DNA of 64,000 bases from VAZQ01 sp963817135 (GCA_963817135.1 CAWFNG010000017.1:62001-126000); one strand, 5' to 3'; positions 1-8,230 are shown, numbered from the stretch's first letter. Program-made: numbers and translations. Notes: generated from the letters alone by a model not told the origin.

Positions 1-97
1 TGTTGCCGGCGAATGCATTGTGATTGTCTCCGCCAATCGCAAAGAAAAGCACAGGCAGCGCTAGGCCAATTTTTCGAAGGCGATTAATCCACCGCAT
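1..97 (-). CDS. N-terminal end of an exported protein, cut by the window edge
   Basis: An ATG at 97 on the minus strand opens a frame that runs off the left edge without a stop. Its first 32 residues begin MRWINRLRKIGLALPVLFF, then a short stretch ending NAFAGN. That is a positively charged n-region, a hydrophobic core and an AFA-type cleavage site, which is what a Sec signal peptide looks like. The mature protein lies outside the window, so no function can be given. The Shine-Dalgarno sequence is weak, and the call rests on the signal-peptide pattern alone. Confidence 0.4.
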   Translation of the reverse strand, partial: MRWINRLRKIGLALPVLFFAIGGDNHNAFAGN

Positions 98-431
98 TTC
101 TAGCAAGTTTCCCTATCAGTTCTGCGAGCCATCCGATCCGCGTCGCGCATCCTGTCGCACTAAAATGTCTCGATTGTGATAAGGTGCCACTTATGTTCAT
201 TGATGCCAAGCCTGAGTCGCGTGAGAGAGGTCCAACTCAACGTGATCGTTAAATCTTTGGCCGGCCAGAGTGAAATGATAAAGAAAACAAGATGGAACGC
301 GCATAACTGAGCGACGGTGCGAAGGAGGCATTACGCAGGGCCAAGATCAGCGTCAGTGCGGGAAGCGTGAAGGTGCGGGCCGACCGAAAGGCCGTAGGAA
401 CGCAATCAAGACCACTGACGCACATACTGGC
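98..431. other. Stretch without a confirmed gene
   Basis: No complete gene is visible. From about 282 to 431 the plus-strand frame of the next gene stays open but has no ATG, GTG or TTG. It encodes a GAGRPKGRRN stretch around 372-401, which suggests that the start region of that gene has been lost or shifted. Confidence 0.4.
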
Positions 432-881
432 GTGCTGGCACGGAAGTGGACCTCGCGTCTTGTGCGCGATGCCTGTCTCTTGGCGTTCGGCACCACCGAT
501 CCGACGCAGCCATCCAACAAGAAGCTGATGACCAAGGATGAATGGCTGCGATTCAACATCATGCGCTTCCTGATGGAGCGTGCTTGGGGCAGAGAACCAT
601 TGGAAGTGCATATCGAGGTTACGCGCAATGTTAACGTCAAGTACACCCGAGAAGAACTCGCTAAGCTATCTTTGGAGCAAATATCGGCTCTCTGGCGAGA
701 ACAGGTTCGACCATCAACAAGACTTATTGAGCAACAGCGAACTGCAAGCGGTCGAACTCGATCGGGCGAGCAGCATGGGCGGCACGTCGAGGCCGAGCGC
801 CTCGGCGGTCTTGACGTTGATGACCAGATGAAATTTGGTCGGCTGCTCGCCGGGGGGAGTCCGCGGGACTCGTGCCTTTGA
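432..881 (+). CDS. Hypothetical protein, possibly a decayed phage-type gene
   Basis: The frame starts at a GTG and encodes 149 residues; the protein-like part ends near 717 (MTKDEWLRFNIMRF, then VKYTREELAKLSLEQISALW). Beyond that the frame reads antisense through an ABC_sub_bind remnant, so the C-terminus is probably not native. Upstream, the same frame stays open without a start and encodes GAGRPKGRRN, a type of basic stretch found at the N-terminus of DUF5681-like and phage packaging-associated proteins. I read this as the middle of a broken gene of possible phage origin. The DUF5681 link is a resemblance in one short motif only. Confidence 0.35.
   Translation: MLARKWTSRLVRDACLLAFGTTDPTQPSNKKLMTKDEWLRFNIMRFLMERAWGREPLEVHIEVTRNVNVKYTREELAKLSLEQISALWREQVRPSTRLIEQQRTASGRTRSGEQHGRHVEAERLGGLDVDDQMKFGRLLAGGSPRDSCL
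753..851 (-). pseudogene. C-terminal stump of an ABC_sub_bind protein
   Basis: On the minus strand these bases encode QPTKFHLVINVKTAEALGLD followed by VPPMLLAR. This is the signature tail of the ABC_sub_bind (PF04392) proteins found intact elsewhere in the window (compare PTKFDLIVNLTTAKALGLAI near 51,970). The usual ADEVIE ending has mutated to SSS and the body of the gene is absent. It is one of several such stumps here. Confidence 0.75.
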
Positions 882-976
882 ATTGGTGCGACTCTTTTCG
901 GGGACTGCGACTTTTGCCACAGACGGCTGGCGTAAGAAATAGACAGCGCTCATCATTCACCTATGGGAGGAAGCCC

Positions 977-1051
977 ATGAAACGAAACGACGCGCTCGTC
1001 GAGGCAGAGTTTGCCGCAAGCAATCCGGCCAACTGGGCATCGGAGGGCTGA
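977..1051 (+). CDS. Very small open frame with a good ribosome binding site
   Basis: An ATG preceded by GGGAGGAAGCCC opens a 24-codon frame, MKRNDALVEAEFAASNPANW then ASEG, ending in TGA. The Shine-Dalgarno is strong and correctly spaced. It may be the 5' end of a gene whose rest has been lost, because it ends just before the convergent MFS gene. No function can be given. Confidence 0.2.
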   Translation: MKRNDALVEAEFAASNPANWASEG

Positions 1052-1078
1052 ACGCTTTTTCGTCTCATCCGCGCCGCT

Positions 1079-2389
1079 TCATGCCTTCGCGTGCGCGGCC
1101 GTGCGCGTTTGACGCATCAACACAGCCGACAAGCCGAGGACGGCGAGGCAGCCGGCCGGGACCAGCATGGCGCCGATTGCGCTGCCGGTCGTCTGCGCCA
1201 CCCACGGCATGCCGTTCTGCGCGACGAAGCCACCCACATTTCCGAGCGTGCTGATCGCGCCAATTGCGGTTGCCGCCTTCGCCCCCGAGAACCGACGCGA
1301 AGGGAGCGCCCAGAAGCAAGGCAGCAACAACGACACGCACGGCGTTCCGATCGCCATCGCCACGAAACGCATCCAGTTCTCGGCGACCAGCGTGCTGGTG
1401 ACGAATGCGGCGACGCCAATCAGCGCCAGGATTCCCATGGCCGCGAGCACGTCGGGCTCATGCTTGAGCCTTCTCGGAATGATCATCAGTGCGATGGCTG
1501 CCACTGCCCACGGAACGGACGATAGCAGCCCGTTCTGGGTTCCCGTCACGCCGAAGCCTTTCACCACTGTGGGAAGCCAATAGATCACGCCGTAGAGCGC
1601 ACAGAGGATCAGCGCGTACATCAGCGAGAAGAACAGGACGCGCGGATCCCAGATCACCGATACGATGCTGCCGTGGGGACGCGCCTCAATTTGCCCGCGC
1701 TGGACGGCGGCGCTCAGCCAGGTCTTCTCCTCGGCTGAGAGAAAGCGCGCGTCGCTCGGTGTGCTCGGCAGGAACAGCAAGATCGCAACGCTCATAATGA
1801 TTGCCGGCACGCCGGTGGCCATAAACACCCATTGCCAGCCGGCAAAGCCGAGCACGCCATTGAGATCGAGGAGGGGTCCGCCGACCAGCGCTCCCAGCAT
1901 GTTGCCGAAAGCGCTGCCAAGCGTGAGAACACCTACCACGCCCACTCGATAGGTCGGCGGGAACCACAAGGTGATGAAATAGATGAGACCGGGATAGGCG
2001 CCGGCTTCGGCAATTCCGAGCAACAACCGCAGCACGTAGAACGACGTGGTCGAATAGGCGAATGCCAGCAGGATAGTAACGATGCCCCAGGAGAGCATGA
2101 TGCGTGCAAGCCATCCCCGAGCTCCGAAGCGATGCACGGCAAGCGTGCTGGGGATCTCGAAGACGAGATAACCGATGAAGAACAGCGAGGCCCCGAAGCC
2201 GTATACGGCCTCGCTCATGTGCAGATCCTGCACCATCTGCAGCTTGGCGAAGCCGACATTCGAGCGATCGATGATCGCGATCAGATAGATGAGCGTGACG
2301 AGCGGCATCAGCCGCAGGGTCACGCGCCGCATCAGCTGTTGCTCGTCGATGGGCGCTGCGGCTTTTCTCACCAATTCTGCGTGCGCCAT
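1079..2389 (-). CDS. MFS transporter, anion:cation symporter (ACS) type
   Basis: An inner-membrane secondary transporter of about 436 residues with about twelve hydrophobic helices. The start of TM1 (LIYLIAIIDRSNVGFAKLQM), the motif GIAEAGAYPGLIYFITLWFP and the loop SAEEKTWL are typical of the ACS family, which moves organic anions such as phthalate, tartrate or hexuronates by proton symport. The ATG at 2389 is preferred because AAGGAAAAGAGGGG precedes it. An in-frame codon at 2416 would overlap the upstream gene by 11 bases. The gene follows the dihydroorotate-dehydrogenase-like gene directly and is probably co-transcribed with it, so the two may import and reduce the same compound. The substrate cannot be read from the sequence. 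Confidence 0.85.
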   Translation of the reverse strand: MAHAELVRKAAAPIDEQQLMRRVTLRLMPLVTLIYLIAIIDRSNVGFAKLQMVQDLHMSEAVYGFGASLFFIGYLVFEIPSTLAVHRFGARGWLARIMLSWGIVTILLAFAYSTTSFYVLRLLLGIAEAGAYPGLIYFITLWFPPTYRVGVVGVLTLGSAFGNMLGALVGGPLLDLNGVLGFAGWQWVFMATGVPAIIMSVAILLFLPSTPSDARFLSAEEKTWLSAAVQRGQIEARPHGSIVSVIWDPRVLFFSLMYALILCALYGVIYWLPTVVKGFGVTGTQNGLLSSVPWAVAAIALMIIPRRLKHEPDVLAAMGILALIGVAAFVTSTLVAENWMRFVAMAIGTPCVSLLLPCFWALPSRRFSGAKAATAIGAISTLGNVGGFVAQNGMPWVAQTTGSAIGAMLVPAGCLAVLGLSAVLMRQTRTAAHAKA

Positions 2390-2405
2390 CGGACCCCTCT
2401 TTTCC

Positions 2406-3485
2406 TTATAGGCCATCCTGCCCCGCTAGGCTTTCCGGCGGAACGAAATCCTTCCAGCGACCCGGAGCTTCGAGCTGGTCCGCATAGCTTTGCAGCGCAT
2501 CGGCACTCTTGCCCACGAGCGCGGCAAAGTGCATGCCGCGCGCAGCGAGGAATTGCTCCAGCTCGCGAATGAGGCGCGTGATGGCGCCAAACCCCTCCTG
2601 CATCACGACCGACATCACTTCGACCGCGCACGCGCCGGCGAGTGCCATACGCGCGACATCGGTGCCCGTACGCACACCATTGGTGCCGAGCAGCGGAAAG
2701 GCAGGACCGACGGCGCGGCGGCTCAGGGCCAGGAAGCGGCACACGATCGGCAATGCCCAAGGGCCGCCATAGGCGGCCGAGGTGCCGAGGACTGGCGTGA
2801 AGCTGTCGAGATCGGGGACGAGACCCATGAAGCGGCCCATCATGATCACGGCATCGGCGCCGCTGTCCGCCGCCGCCAACGCTAATGCCGGTAGGTTTGT
2901 GGAGAGACCAGTCAGTTTGACCCAAAGCTGCATACCCTCGGTCGCCGCCCGCACGCGGCGGACGAGCGAGCGCAAGCTCTCCGGGTCCGTTTCCAGCGTG
3001 ATCGCTCCCGGGCTTGCCTCGGACGCGTGCGGAGCTCCGACATTGAGCTCGAAAAGCCGCAATCCGGCCGCGCGCGCGAAAGAGGCAATCTGCTCGGCGC
3101 CCTCGTGGCTGCCGAGTACGATGCTGGCGGCAACGAAACGGGCGTCCCGCTGCGCTTCGCGGTCGATCGCCGCAATGGCTCCGAACCACTCCCTGACCTC
3201 GCGCTGCGCGAGGCCGGAGCGGCAGAACAGCGAAACACCGCCCCGGTTCCATGCGACCCGCGCGCCCGCCGCGTCGATCTGGGCATAATCGGCGCGATCG
3301 AGTTGGCCCGCAGCAGCCGCGACCTCGTTGACCGATTTTGCGATCACGCCCGCGGCGCCGGCGCGCAGTGCCGCGCGAATTCCGGCCTCCGTCATCACCG
3401 GCTCGCCCGACCCGCAGATCACGGGATTGCGCAGCCGAAGCCCCGCGACGGTGATGGCGAGGGGATTCGTATTCGCCGCCTGCAT
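2406..3485 (-). CDS. Dihydroorotate dehydrogenase / dihydropyrimidine dehydrogenase-like FMN enzyme
   Basis: About 359 residues forming a TIM-barrel flavoprotein of the DHODH superfamily. It has an N-terminal LRLRNPVICGSGEPVMTEAG strand, a central FELNVGAPHASEASPGAI segment and a C-terminal LGTNGVRTGTDVARMALAGA phosphate-binding region for FMN. Family members oxidise or reduce dihydropyrimidines with FMN as cofactor. The ATG at 3485 is chosen because AGAGGA lies 5-6 bases before it; an upstream in-frame codon at 3548 has no such site. The C-terminus abuts the MFS gene, so a small uptake-and-reduction operon is likely. It is not a canonical PyrD, because no other pyrimidine gene is near, and the true substrate is unknown. 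Confidence 0.75.
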   Translation of the reverse strand: MQAANTNPLAITVAGLRLRNPVICGSGEPVMTEAGIRAALRAGAAGVIAKSVNEVAAAAGQLDRADYAQIDAAGARVAWNRGGVSLFCRSGLAQREVREWFGAIAAIDREAQRDARFVAASIVLGSHEGAEQIASFARAAGLRLFELNVGAPHASEASPGAITLETDPESLRSLVRRVRAATEGMQLWVKLTGLSTNLPALALAAADSGADAVIMMGRFMGLVPDLDSFTPVLGTSAAYGGPWALPIVCRFLALSRRAVGPAFPLLGTNGVRTGTDVARMALAGACAVEVMSVVMQEGFGAITRLIRELEQFLAARGMHFAALVGKSADALQSYADQLEAPGRWKDFVPPESLAGQDGL

Positions 3486-3907
3486 CGCCGGTCCTCTTTG
3501 CGCGCGCATGGCACGATCCACTCGGCTGGGACCGTCACGCACTTGCATCCTACTCTACATTTAAAGCCCGGTCAGTGGGTATGCGAGCCAGCTTACGCGT
3601 CAAGGAACGGGGTAACCCAACGCGCTGGCAAATGAGCGGTTGTGACACACAGCGGGCCAGAGCATAGGCGACGGTTTGTCCGCAGCTGGCGAAAGCTGAC
3701 ATGCGGTCGGTCAGAGAGGACGCCGCTTTTGACCCATCGCCGACACGCGCGGGCCAGGATTGCTGCTGCGCAAAATGAGCACCGGCCCCTATTCCTCTGG
3801 TTGCAAATTCCTGATTTGATCAACGGGGGATCAGTCGTTTTGCGGACGGCAACAAGGTGCCCTCCGGTCGCGGCTGGAAAACGTCTTCATCACAACGGAG
3901 AACTGCA
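3486..3907. other. Intergenic region with repeat-like sequence
   Basis: No gene is visible. The segment 3671-3700 (ACGGTTTGTC then GCAGCTGGCGAAAGCTGAC) recurs with few changes at 62,676-62,705. The segment around 3720-3745 (CGCCGCTTTTGACCCATCGC) resembles a common dispersed intergenic sequence of Bradyrhizobium-group genomes, judged from memory. Confidence 0.45.
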
Positions 3908-4291
3908 ATGATTTGTCGTACCACGCTCGCATTGGGCGCAATGGCGCTTGTGTCTTTGGCGTCATCAGCCGCCATGGCGCAGAACGCGCCAACCTCGTAC
4001 GAGGGGGACCCGGATGTCTATAAGGTCATTTTCGAAGACCAGAACTTTCGTGTGATCGACTCGCTTCGGAAGAAAGGCGTTCACGACAAGCTTCACTCGC
4101 ATCCAGTTCCGTCGATCGTTTATCACCTTACCGACTGCACAAGCCTGCTCTATGGGCCAGACGGAAAGCCTACGCCCTCGCCAACCAATGGCAAAGCCGG
4201 TACCGCATTTGCGGTGCCCATCATCCCCGCACACTCCGCTGAGAACATCGGTCCCGAGGACTGTCACCAGATTTTCGTCGAGCGGAAATAG
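3908..4291 (+). CDS. Small exported cupin-like protein
   Basis: 127 residues. The N-terminus MICRTTLALGAMALVSLASS, followed by AAMAQ, is a clear Sec signal peptide, so the mature protein is periplasmic. The mature part reads like a small single-domain cupin: VIFEDQNFRVIDSLRKKGVH, DKLHSHPVPSIVYHLTD and FAVPIIPAHSAENIGPEDCH. The HSH pair could bind a metal. CGGAGA lies just before the ATG. The neighbours give no functional hint. Cupin assignment comes from pattern and length only, and no catalytic role is proposed. Confidence 0.65.
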   Translation: MICRTTLALGAMALVSLASSAAMAQNAPTSYEGDPDVYKVIFEDQNFRVIDSLRKKGVHDKLHSHPVPSIVYHLTDCTSLLYGPDGKPTPSPTNGKAGTAFAVPIIPAHSAENIGPEDCHQIFVERK

Positions 4292-4365
4292 ACACCTGCG
4301 CAATACAAGGCGCGGCATGGGGTAACGGAGGGGGTCCATTGCCCCATTTTTCTGTCAAGCTCACC

Positions 4366-4590
4366 AAAGTGTACGCAACGATCAACGGCGATTATCGGTC
4401 CCTAGCCGACGGGGCAGCGCGCATGCGACTCTCGACGTTCTGCTTGATGCGGTGTTGTGCTGGCGATTGCTGCCGAGCGGAGGATTGCTGATTTTCGACG
4501 ATTATTGGTATCGCCGGCTCGACCTCGGTGCAGGCTATCGTCCGAAGTTTGCCGTCGACGCATTCGTCGGCGCGATGTCACATGGTGCTT
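4366..4590 (+). pseudogene. Frameshifted C-terminal piece of a class I SAM methyltransferase
   Basis: The frame from 4416 encodes LLDAVLCWRLLPSGGLLIFD followed by DYWYRR and PKFAVDAFV. This is the typical last third of TylF/Methyltransf_24-type methyltransferases. Just upstream, another frame encodes ATINGDYRSLADG, equivalent to the preceding DGDH strand, so a frameshift separates the two. No start or N-terminal half remains. It runs into the convergent metallophosphoesterase gene. Confidence 0.65.
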
Positions 4591-4593
4591 CCG

Positions 4594-5670
4594 CTATAGC
4601 TTGCTCACATGTAGTGCGCCACCACAAATCGCTTGGGCAATGTCATAGGAAGGTCCGTTTGCAATGCGATCAAAGTACGACAGAAATGCTGGCGATTCGT
4701 GAGACCAGCGAGACAAAAACATTTTTGAGAATGCATCCGGATCATAGGCCAGTGCTATTGCATCAATGTGAGTTCCCTTGTGAAGAGCGCCGTATAGAGG
4801 TCGATGAGGCGAGGGCCGGGCTGAGATACGCGACACGAGGCCGTACTTTGTTTGGGAAAAATTTGGCATACCCGCAGACCCATTATTGATCACGGTCAGC
4901 TGTCCAGAAGGCAGAATATACTGACGTAATGCCGCTACACATGTGTGTGTCGAGGCGAAGACATCGATTTGTGATTGCTGGCGAATACCTTGCAGCCAAG
5001 GTATCGATCCTGCTGAATCGAGGGAATCAGCGGAAAAGCCCCAACCAGCTAGTGCTTCAGCATCGCCATGAACGATGCCAATTCGCGCACCAGCAACCTC
5101 CACTACGAGCTGCATCGGTAATTTCGACAGGCGGTCGCATGTTGCGGGATCACCCTGTGCCACTGATTTCAGCGCCGCAAGAATTTGATTGGAGCGGCTC
5201 ACGGTGAGATCGTCGACCGTCAGTGGGTATGCGCAGCCGCAGCCAGCCCCGATATCCTGTGTTCTAGAAATTTCAGTTTCCACGTTGCCGCGGAGGACAT
5301 AGTACCGCGAAAGGCGAGCTTGGACATCATCGAACCATTTGCGATCGGCGTCGAACCAGTGAAAGTCGCCATTGAATACAATTGTCACCGGCGCCTGCTC
5401 GGTTAAGACCAGCGCCTCAAGCTCATCGATGGCTGCTAGGTTACCGTATAGTCCCCCCACAACGTAAAGCACATCTGCGGTAAAATCAGGTCCACGCGCG
5501 AAGACTGTTGATCCATAGTAATAGTCAAGCGGGCACAGGCGCCCAGCTTCCGATTCGAGCGTGTCCCCGGCTGCAGCTTCCCTGTTCACGTTGGCGGCTC
5601 GCAAATTCGGACCCGACGCAATACGGCGGCAGGATTTAGGGTAAGCATAGTCCGTGTTCGATGCTAGCAT
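4594..5670 (-). CDS. Calcineurin-like metallophosphoesterase
   Basis: About 358 residues with the motif series of the calcineurin-like phosphoesterase fold: YVVGGLYGNLAAIDELEAL in place of GDxHGN, FNGDFHWFD, YYVLRGNVETE and IGIVHGDAEALAGWG. These would bind two divalent metals. The first motif has diverged (GGLYGN rather than GDIHGN), so metal binding may be altered. The ATG at 5670 is used because an upstream codon at 5775 would overlap the divergent CDP-alcohol gene more deeply. A second copper- or nucleotide-specific domain is not seen. The substrate is unknown. Confidence 0.65.
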   Translation of the reverse strand: MLASNTDYAYPKSCRRIASGPNLRAANVNREAAAGDTLESEAGRLCPLDYYYGSTVFARGPDFTADVLYVVGGLYGNLAAIDELEALVLTEQAPVTIVFNGDFHWFDADRKWFDDVQARLSRYYVLRGNVETEISRTQDIGAGCGCAYPLTVDDLTVSRSNQILAALKSVAQGDPATCDRLSKLPMQLVVEVAGARIGIVHGDAEALAGWGFSADSLDSAGSIPWLQGIRQQSQIDVFASTHTCVAALRQYILPSGQLTVINNGSAGMPNFSQTKYGLVSRISARPSPHRPLYGALHKGTHIDAIALAYDPDAFSKMFLSRWSHESPAFLSYFDRIANGPSYDIAQAICGGALHVSKL

Positions 5671-6211
5671 TAGGCGACTGATCGATCCGCTCCTTGCGCG
5701 AGCCGGGCGTCTGCTCGCGGCAACCGGGATCAGCGCAGACGCCATCACCATCGGAGGATGTTTGCTAGGACTCATGGCGGCTCTCGCTGCCTCGTTCGGA
5801 CGATTTTACGTCGCATTGGCCCTGCTGATCGCAAATCGGATCGCGGATGGTCTCGACGGTGCAATTGCGCGCGCAACACGGCAAACGGATCGAGGCGCTT
5901 TCTTTGATATCGTACTGGACTTTCTCGTTTATGCGACTGTGCCATTGGGGTTCGCCGCTTGAGCCCACGTGACGATTTCCTGCCGCATTTCTGCTCGCGA
6001 GCTCGGCGGCCGATGGGAGCGCTTTTCTCGCCAAATCCATTATGGCCGAGAGGCGCGGTCTCGTCAGGGCCAGAGTCGATCTACTCTGGCCGGTATCGCT
6101 GAGGGCGCGAAATCGCCTTCTGGTTGCCGGTTCTGCATTTTCCAAGCGAGTTTCCCATCTCGCGATAGCTTTCGCAACCAGCTGGATATCGTAGTCGGCC
6201 GTCCAGTCGCG
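5654..6211 (+). pseudogene. CDP-alcohol phosphatidyltransferase, frameshifted
   Basis: The first 101 codons are intact and carry the family signature, reading DGLDGAIARATRQTDRGAFF then DIVLD. They stop at 5962, where family members are about 200 residues long. After the stop, another frame continues the expected helix (AAFLLASSAADGSAFLAKSI then MAERRGL). A third frame reads AGIAEGAKS, the expected next segment. At least two frameshifts therefore break the gene. In life it would have transferred a phosphatidyl group from a CDP-alcohol at the membrane. Its 3' end runs into an ABC_sub_bind stump. Confidence 0.75.
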
Positions 6212-6244
6212 CTGCAACTGCTGGCCGACGAGGTGATCGAATGA
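6212..6244 (+). pseudogene. C-terminal stump of an ABC_sub_bind gene
   Basis: Ten codons read LQLLADEVIE and a stop, the exact ending of intact ABC_sub_bind proteins in this window (LLARVDEVIE, LGRADEVIE). Nothing of the rest of the gene is present. It sits at the end of the broken phosphatidyltransferase. Confidence 0.65.
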
Positions 6245-6387
6245 GGGTGCTGCTTGCTGCAATTGCTCACAGCCGCTTTTGGCACGAAGTGTGCGTGCCG
6301 CCATGTCCGCTATAGCGCCGCTATTGGAGCATGAGCGGAAGCAAACGGAAGTCATGTAACCGGCGCGATTGACGGTGGTAGAATCGT

Positions 6388-6401
6388 TTGATTTTGCTCA
6401 A
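6388..6401 (+). promoter_or_regulatory. FNR/FixK-type box upstream of PPK2
   Basis: TTGATTTTGCTCAA matches the TTGA-N6-TCAA core recognised by FNR/FixK regulators. Its centre lies 41.5 bases before the PPK2 ATG, so a class II promoter would start transcription very close to the start codon. The site differs by one base from the box upstream of the methyltransferase near 48,640. Confidence 0.5.
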
Positions 6402-6435
6402 GGCGTAGCCAATAAGGCTCAGCATTAGTACGGGC

Positions 6436-7242
6436 ATGAAGGCCAAAGATTTTATTGTCGTTAAGCGCCCGGCACTGGCCAAGATCATTAGGCATCCAAT
6501 GATGGGGTTTGCAAACTATGAGCGCCGCCTGGAATCGATGCAGTCTATGATGCAATCGATCCAGCAAGCCTATCTCGGGAGCCGTGAACGAGCCGTTATT
6601 GTGCTCGAAGGCTGGGACACCGCGGGCAAGGGCGGAATTGTTCGCAGGCTTGGCTGGGCATTGGACCCGCGAAGCTTCAAGGTATATCCGATTGCGGCGC
6701 CGTTGTCGCATGAACGCGGCCGACACTACTTGCAACGCTTTTGGGAAAAGCTCCCGGACTCCGGGCAAATTGTAGTTTTCGATCGGTCTTGGTACGGGCG
6801 GGTTTTGGTTGAGCGGGTGGAGGGTCTTGCCAGCAAGAGGGAATGGCGCAGAGGCTATGAAGAGATTAATGAATTCGAGCGCACGATCGTCGCGGATGGT
6901 ATTCGGATTGCGAAATGTTTTCTGCATATAACTCCGGGTGAGCAAATTCGCCGGTTCAAAGATCGCCTCACCAACCCGCTCAAACGGTGGAAGCTTTCAT
7001 ACGAGGACTTCCGCAATCGATCCCGTTGGGCTGACTACGAAGTCGCAATTGAAGACATGATAGAGAAAACCTCGCTAAAGCGAGCTCCTTGGTATTTGGT
7101 TCCCGCGAATGATAAGCCATACGGCCGTATCGCTGTATTCACGATATTGATCGAAATTCTAGGGAGGGGCCTGACCTTAAAGCCACGTCCTCTCGATCCC
7201 AAGGTCGCAGAGATGGGGAAACAGTTATTTGACCTTCCCTAA
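6436..7242 (+). CDS. ppk2: Polyphosphate kinase 2 family protein (PPK2)
   Basis: 268 residues, the usual size of a one-domain PPK2. These cytoplasmic enzymes transfer phosphate between polyphosphate and nucleotides. The Walker A loop is GWDTAGKGG (residues 59-67), Walker B is FDRSWYGR (about 115-122), and the lid region carries ITPGEQIRRFKDRLTNPLKR and a WADYEVAIEDM segment. Whether it prefers nucleoside mono- or diphosphates cannot be decided by eye. An FNR/FixK-like box lies just upstream, suggesting induction at low oxygen. It is followed by a small unrelated gene and is probably monocistronic. Confidence 0.93.
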   Translation: MKAKDFIVVKRPALAKIIRHPMMGFANYERRLESMQSMMQSIQQAYLGSRERAVIVLEGWDTAGKGGIVRRLGWALDPRSFKVYPIAAPLSHERGRHYLQRFWEKLPDSGQIVVFDRSWYGRVLVERVEGLASKREWRRGYEEINEFERTIVADGIRIAKCFLHITPGEQIRRFKDRLTNPLKRWKLSYEDFRNRSRWADYEVAIEDMIEKTSLKRAPWYLVPANDKPYGRIAVFTILIEILGRGLTLKPRPLDPKVAEMGKQLFDLP

Positions 7243-7356
7243 CATGCATCCGAATGCCGATAACCGTCGAATCCAAGGGAGCAGTGGCTGCCAGACCTGC
7301 GGAGGTCCCCTAAGATCGCTAATGTTGGCTTTTAGCACGAATTGTGAGGAAAGCGC

Positions 7357-7665
7357 ATGAGGTTCCTGGTAAAGGTTTCGTTTCCCGTCGAGGCGGGGAA
7401 TGCAGCAGCAAAGAAGAACGGCTTCAAAGTAATTCAGAAGATTCTCAAACAACAAAAGCCTGAGGCTGCCTATTTCATCGCCGATGGTGGACGGCGCACC
7501 GGCATTCTGATCATCGATATGAAGGATGCGTCCGATCTCCCACGTATCGCTGAGCCGTGGTTTCTGGCATTGAACGCAAGCATCGAGGCAACCCCGGCAA
7601 TGATTGCCGAGGATTTGCAAAAGGCGACGCCGGCCATTGAACAGGCAGTGAAGACCTTTGGCTAA
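7357..7665 (+). CDS. Conserved small cytoplasmic protein, function unknown
   Basis: 102 residues, MRFLVKVSFPVEAGNAAAKK to EQAVKTFG. The alternation of strands and helices (FLVKVSFPV, AAYFIADGGRRTGILIIDM, EPWFLALNASIEATPAM) fits a small ferredoxin-like alpha/beta fold of the DUF3303 / dimeric alpha-beta barrel kind. I recall similar proteins in other Bradyrhizobium-group genomes but no assigned activity. TGAGGAAAGCGC precedes the ATG. No signal peptide or membrane segment is present. Confidence 0.7.
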   Translation: MRFLVKVSFPVEAGNAAAKKNGFKVIQKILKQQKPEAAYFIADGGRRTGILIIDMKDASDLPRIAEPWFLALNASIEATPAMIAEDLQKATPAIEQAVKTFG

Positions 7666-7700
7666 GCGGCAAAGCGCTCCGCCTCGAAATTTTTCCGCTG

Positions 7701-7800
7701 CTAGCCCGCGCCGACGAGGTGATCGAGTAGATTAGCGGAAGGACCGCGCGCCAGGATCGTTCGAATCACCTCGTCGGCGCGGCCAAGGAGCGAGGGCAGG
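7701..7800. repeat. Two convergent ABC_sub_bind stumps forming an inverted repeat
   Basis: On the plus strand 7701-7730 encodes LARADEVIE and a stop. On the minus strand about 7800-7763 encodes LPSLLGRADEVI. The two stumps face each other and leave near-perfect inverted arms at 7708-7726 and 7761-7780 (GCGCCGACGAGGTGAT-CGA, one base bulge). The stem-loop could act as a bidirectional terminator, but its origin is plainly the two gene ends. Confidence 0.6.
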
Positions 7801-7877
7801 ACCGCGGAGTGGCGAGCCCACCGCGGTGGTCGCCTTGGCTTCGACGTCCGCGATCCCGCCGCCGGGTACCGGAGCCT

Positions 7878-8063
7878 TTACGCATGGCTCTTTCCGGTGC
7901 TGCGGATTCGCGCCAGGACAGATTCGAGGTATTCAATGTCCGGCTTTAGCCTGGCTACTTCCTCCTGCGTAACATCTCTGCCGTTTAGCAAAAGCTTCAT
8001 CGATCCCGATTCGAGTGCACCCATAAGACGGCGCAAACTGGCCAATTCGTCGTCCGGGTGCAT
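7878..8063 (-). CDS. Small conserved protein, function unknown
   Basis: 61 residues from the ATG at 8063, starting MHPDDELASLRRLMGALESG and ending RIRSTGKSHA. AGGAGAGG lies a few bases upstream, which decides this start over a longer one at 8114. The sequence is charged and helical (NGRDVTQEEVARLKPDIEYL then ESVLARI), with no signal peptide and no cysteines. It looks like a real small cytoplasmic protein, but I recognise no family. Confidence 0.55.
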   Translation of the reverse strand: MHPDDELASLRRLMGALESGSMKLLLNGRDVTQEEVARLKPDIEYLESVLARIRSTGKSHA

Positions 8064-8216
8064 CGTCACCTCTCCTGTCTCTTTGCGCTCCGCTAAGCAT
8101 ACAGGACATTTCAAAACTGACCCACTACGCGTTTATGGACCGACGGCGTTGCAGGCTTTTCTCAAACCGCCTCAACTAGCCGCGCAGGCAAGTCTTGCCT
8201 TGGCCCATTCCATTTA

Positions 8217-8230
8217 TTGATCTTAATCAA
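8217..8230 (+). promoter_or_regulatory. Perfect FNR/FixK box
   Basis: TTGATCTTAATCAA is an exact match to the TTGAT-N4-ATCAA consensus. Its centre is about 60 bases before the ATG at 8284, leaving room for a transcription start about 41 bases downstream of the box and a short leader with the TAGGAGGG ribosome binding site. Confidence 0.7.
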
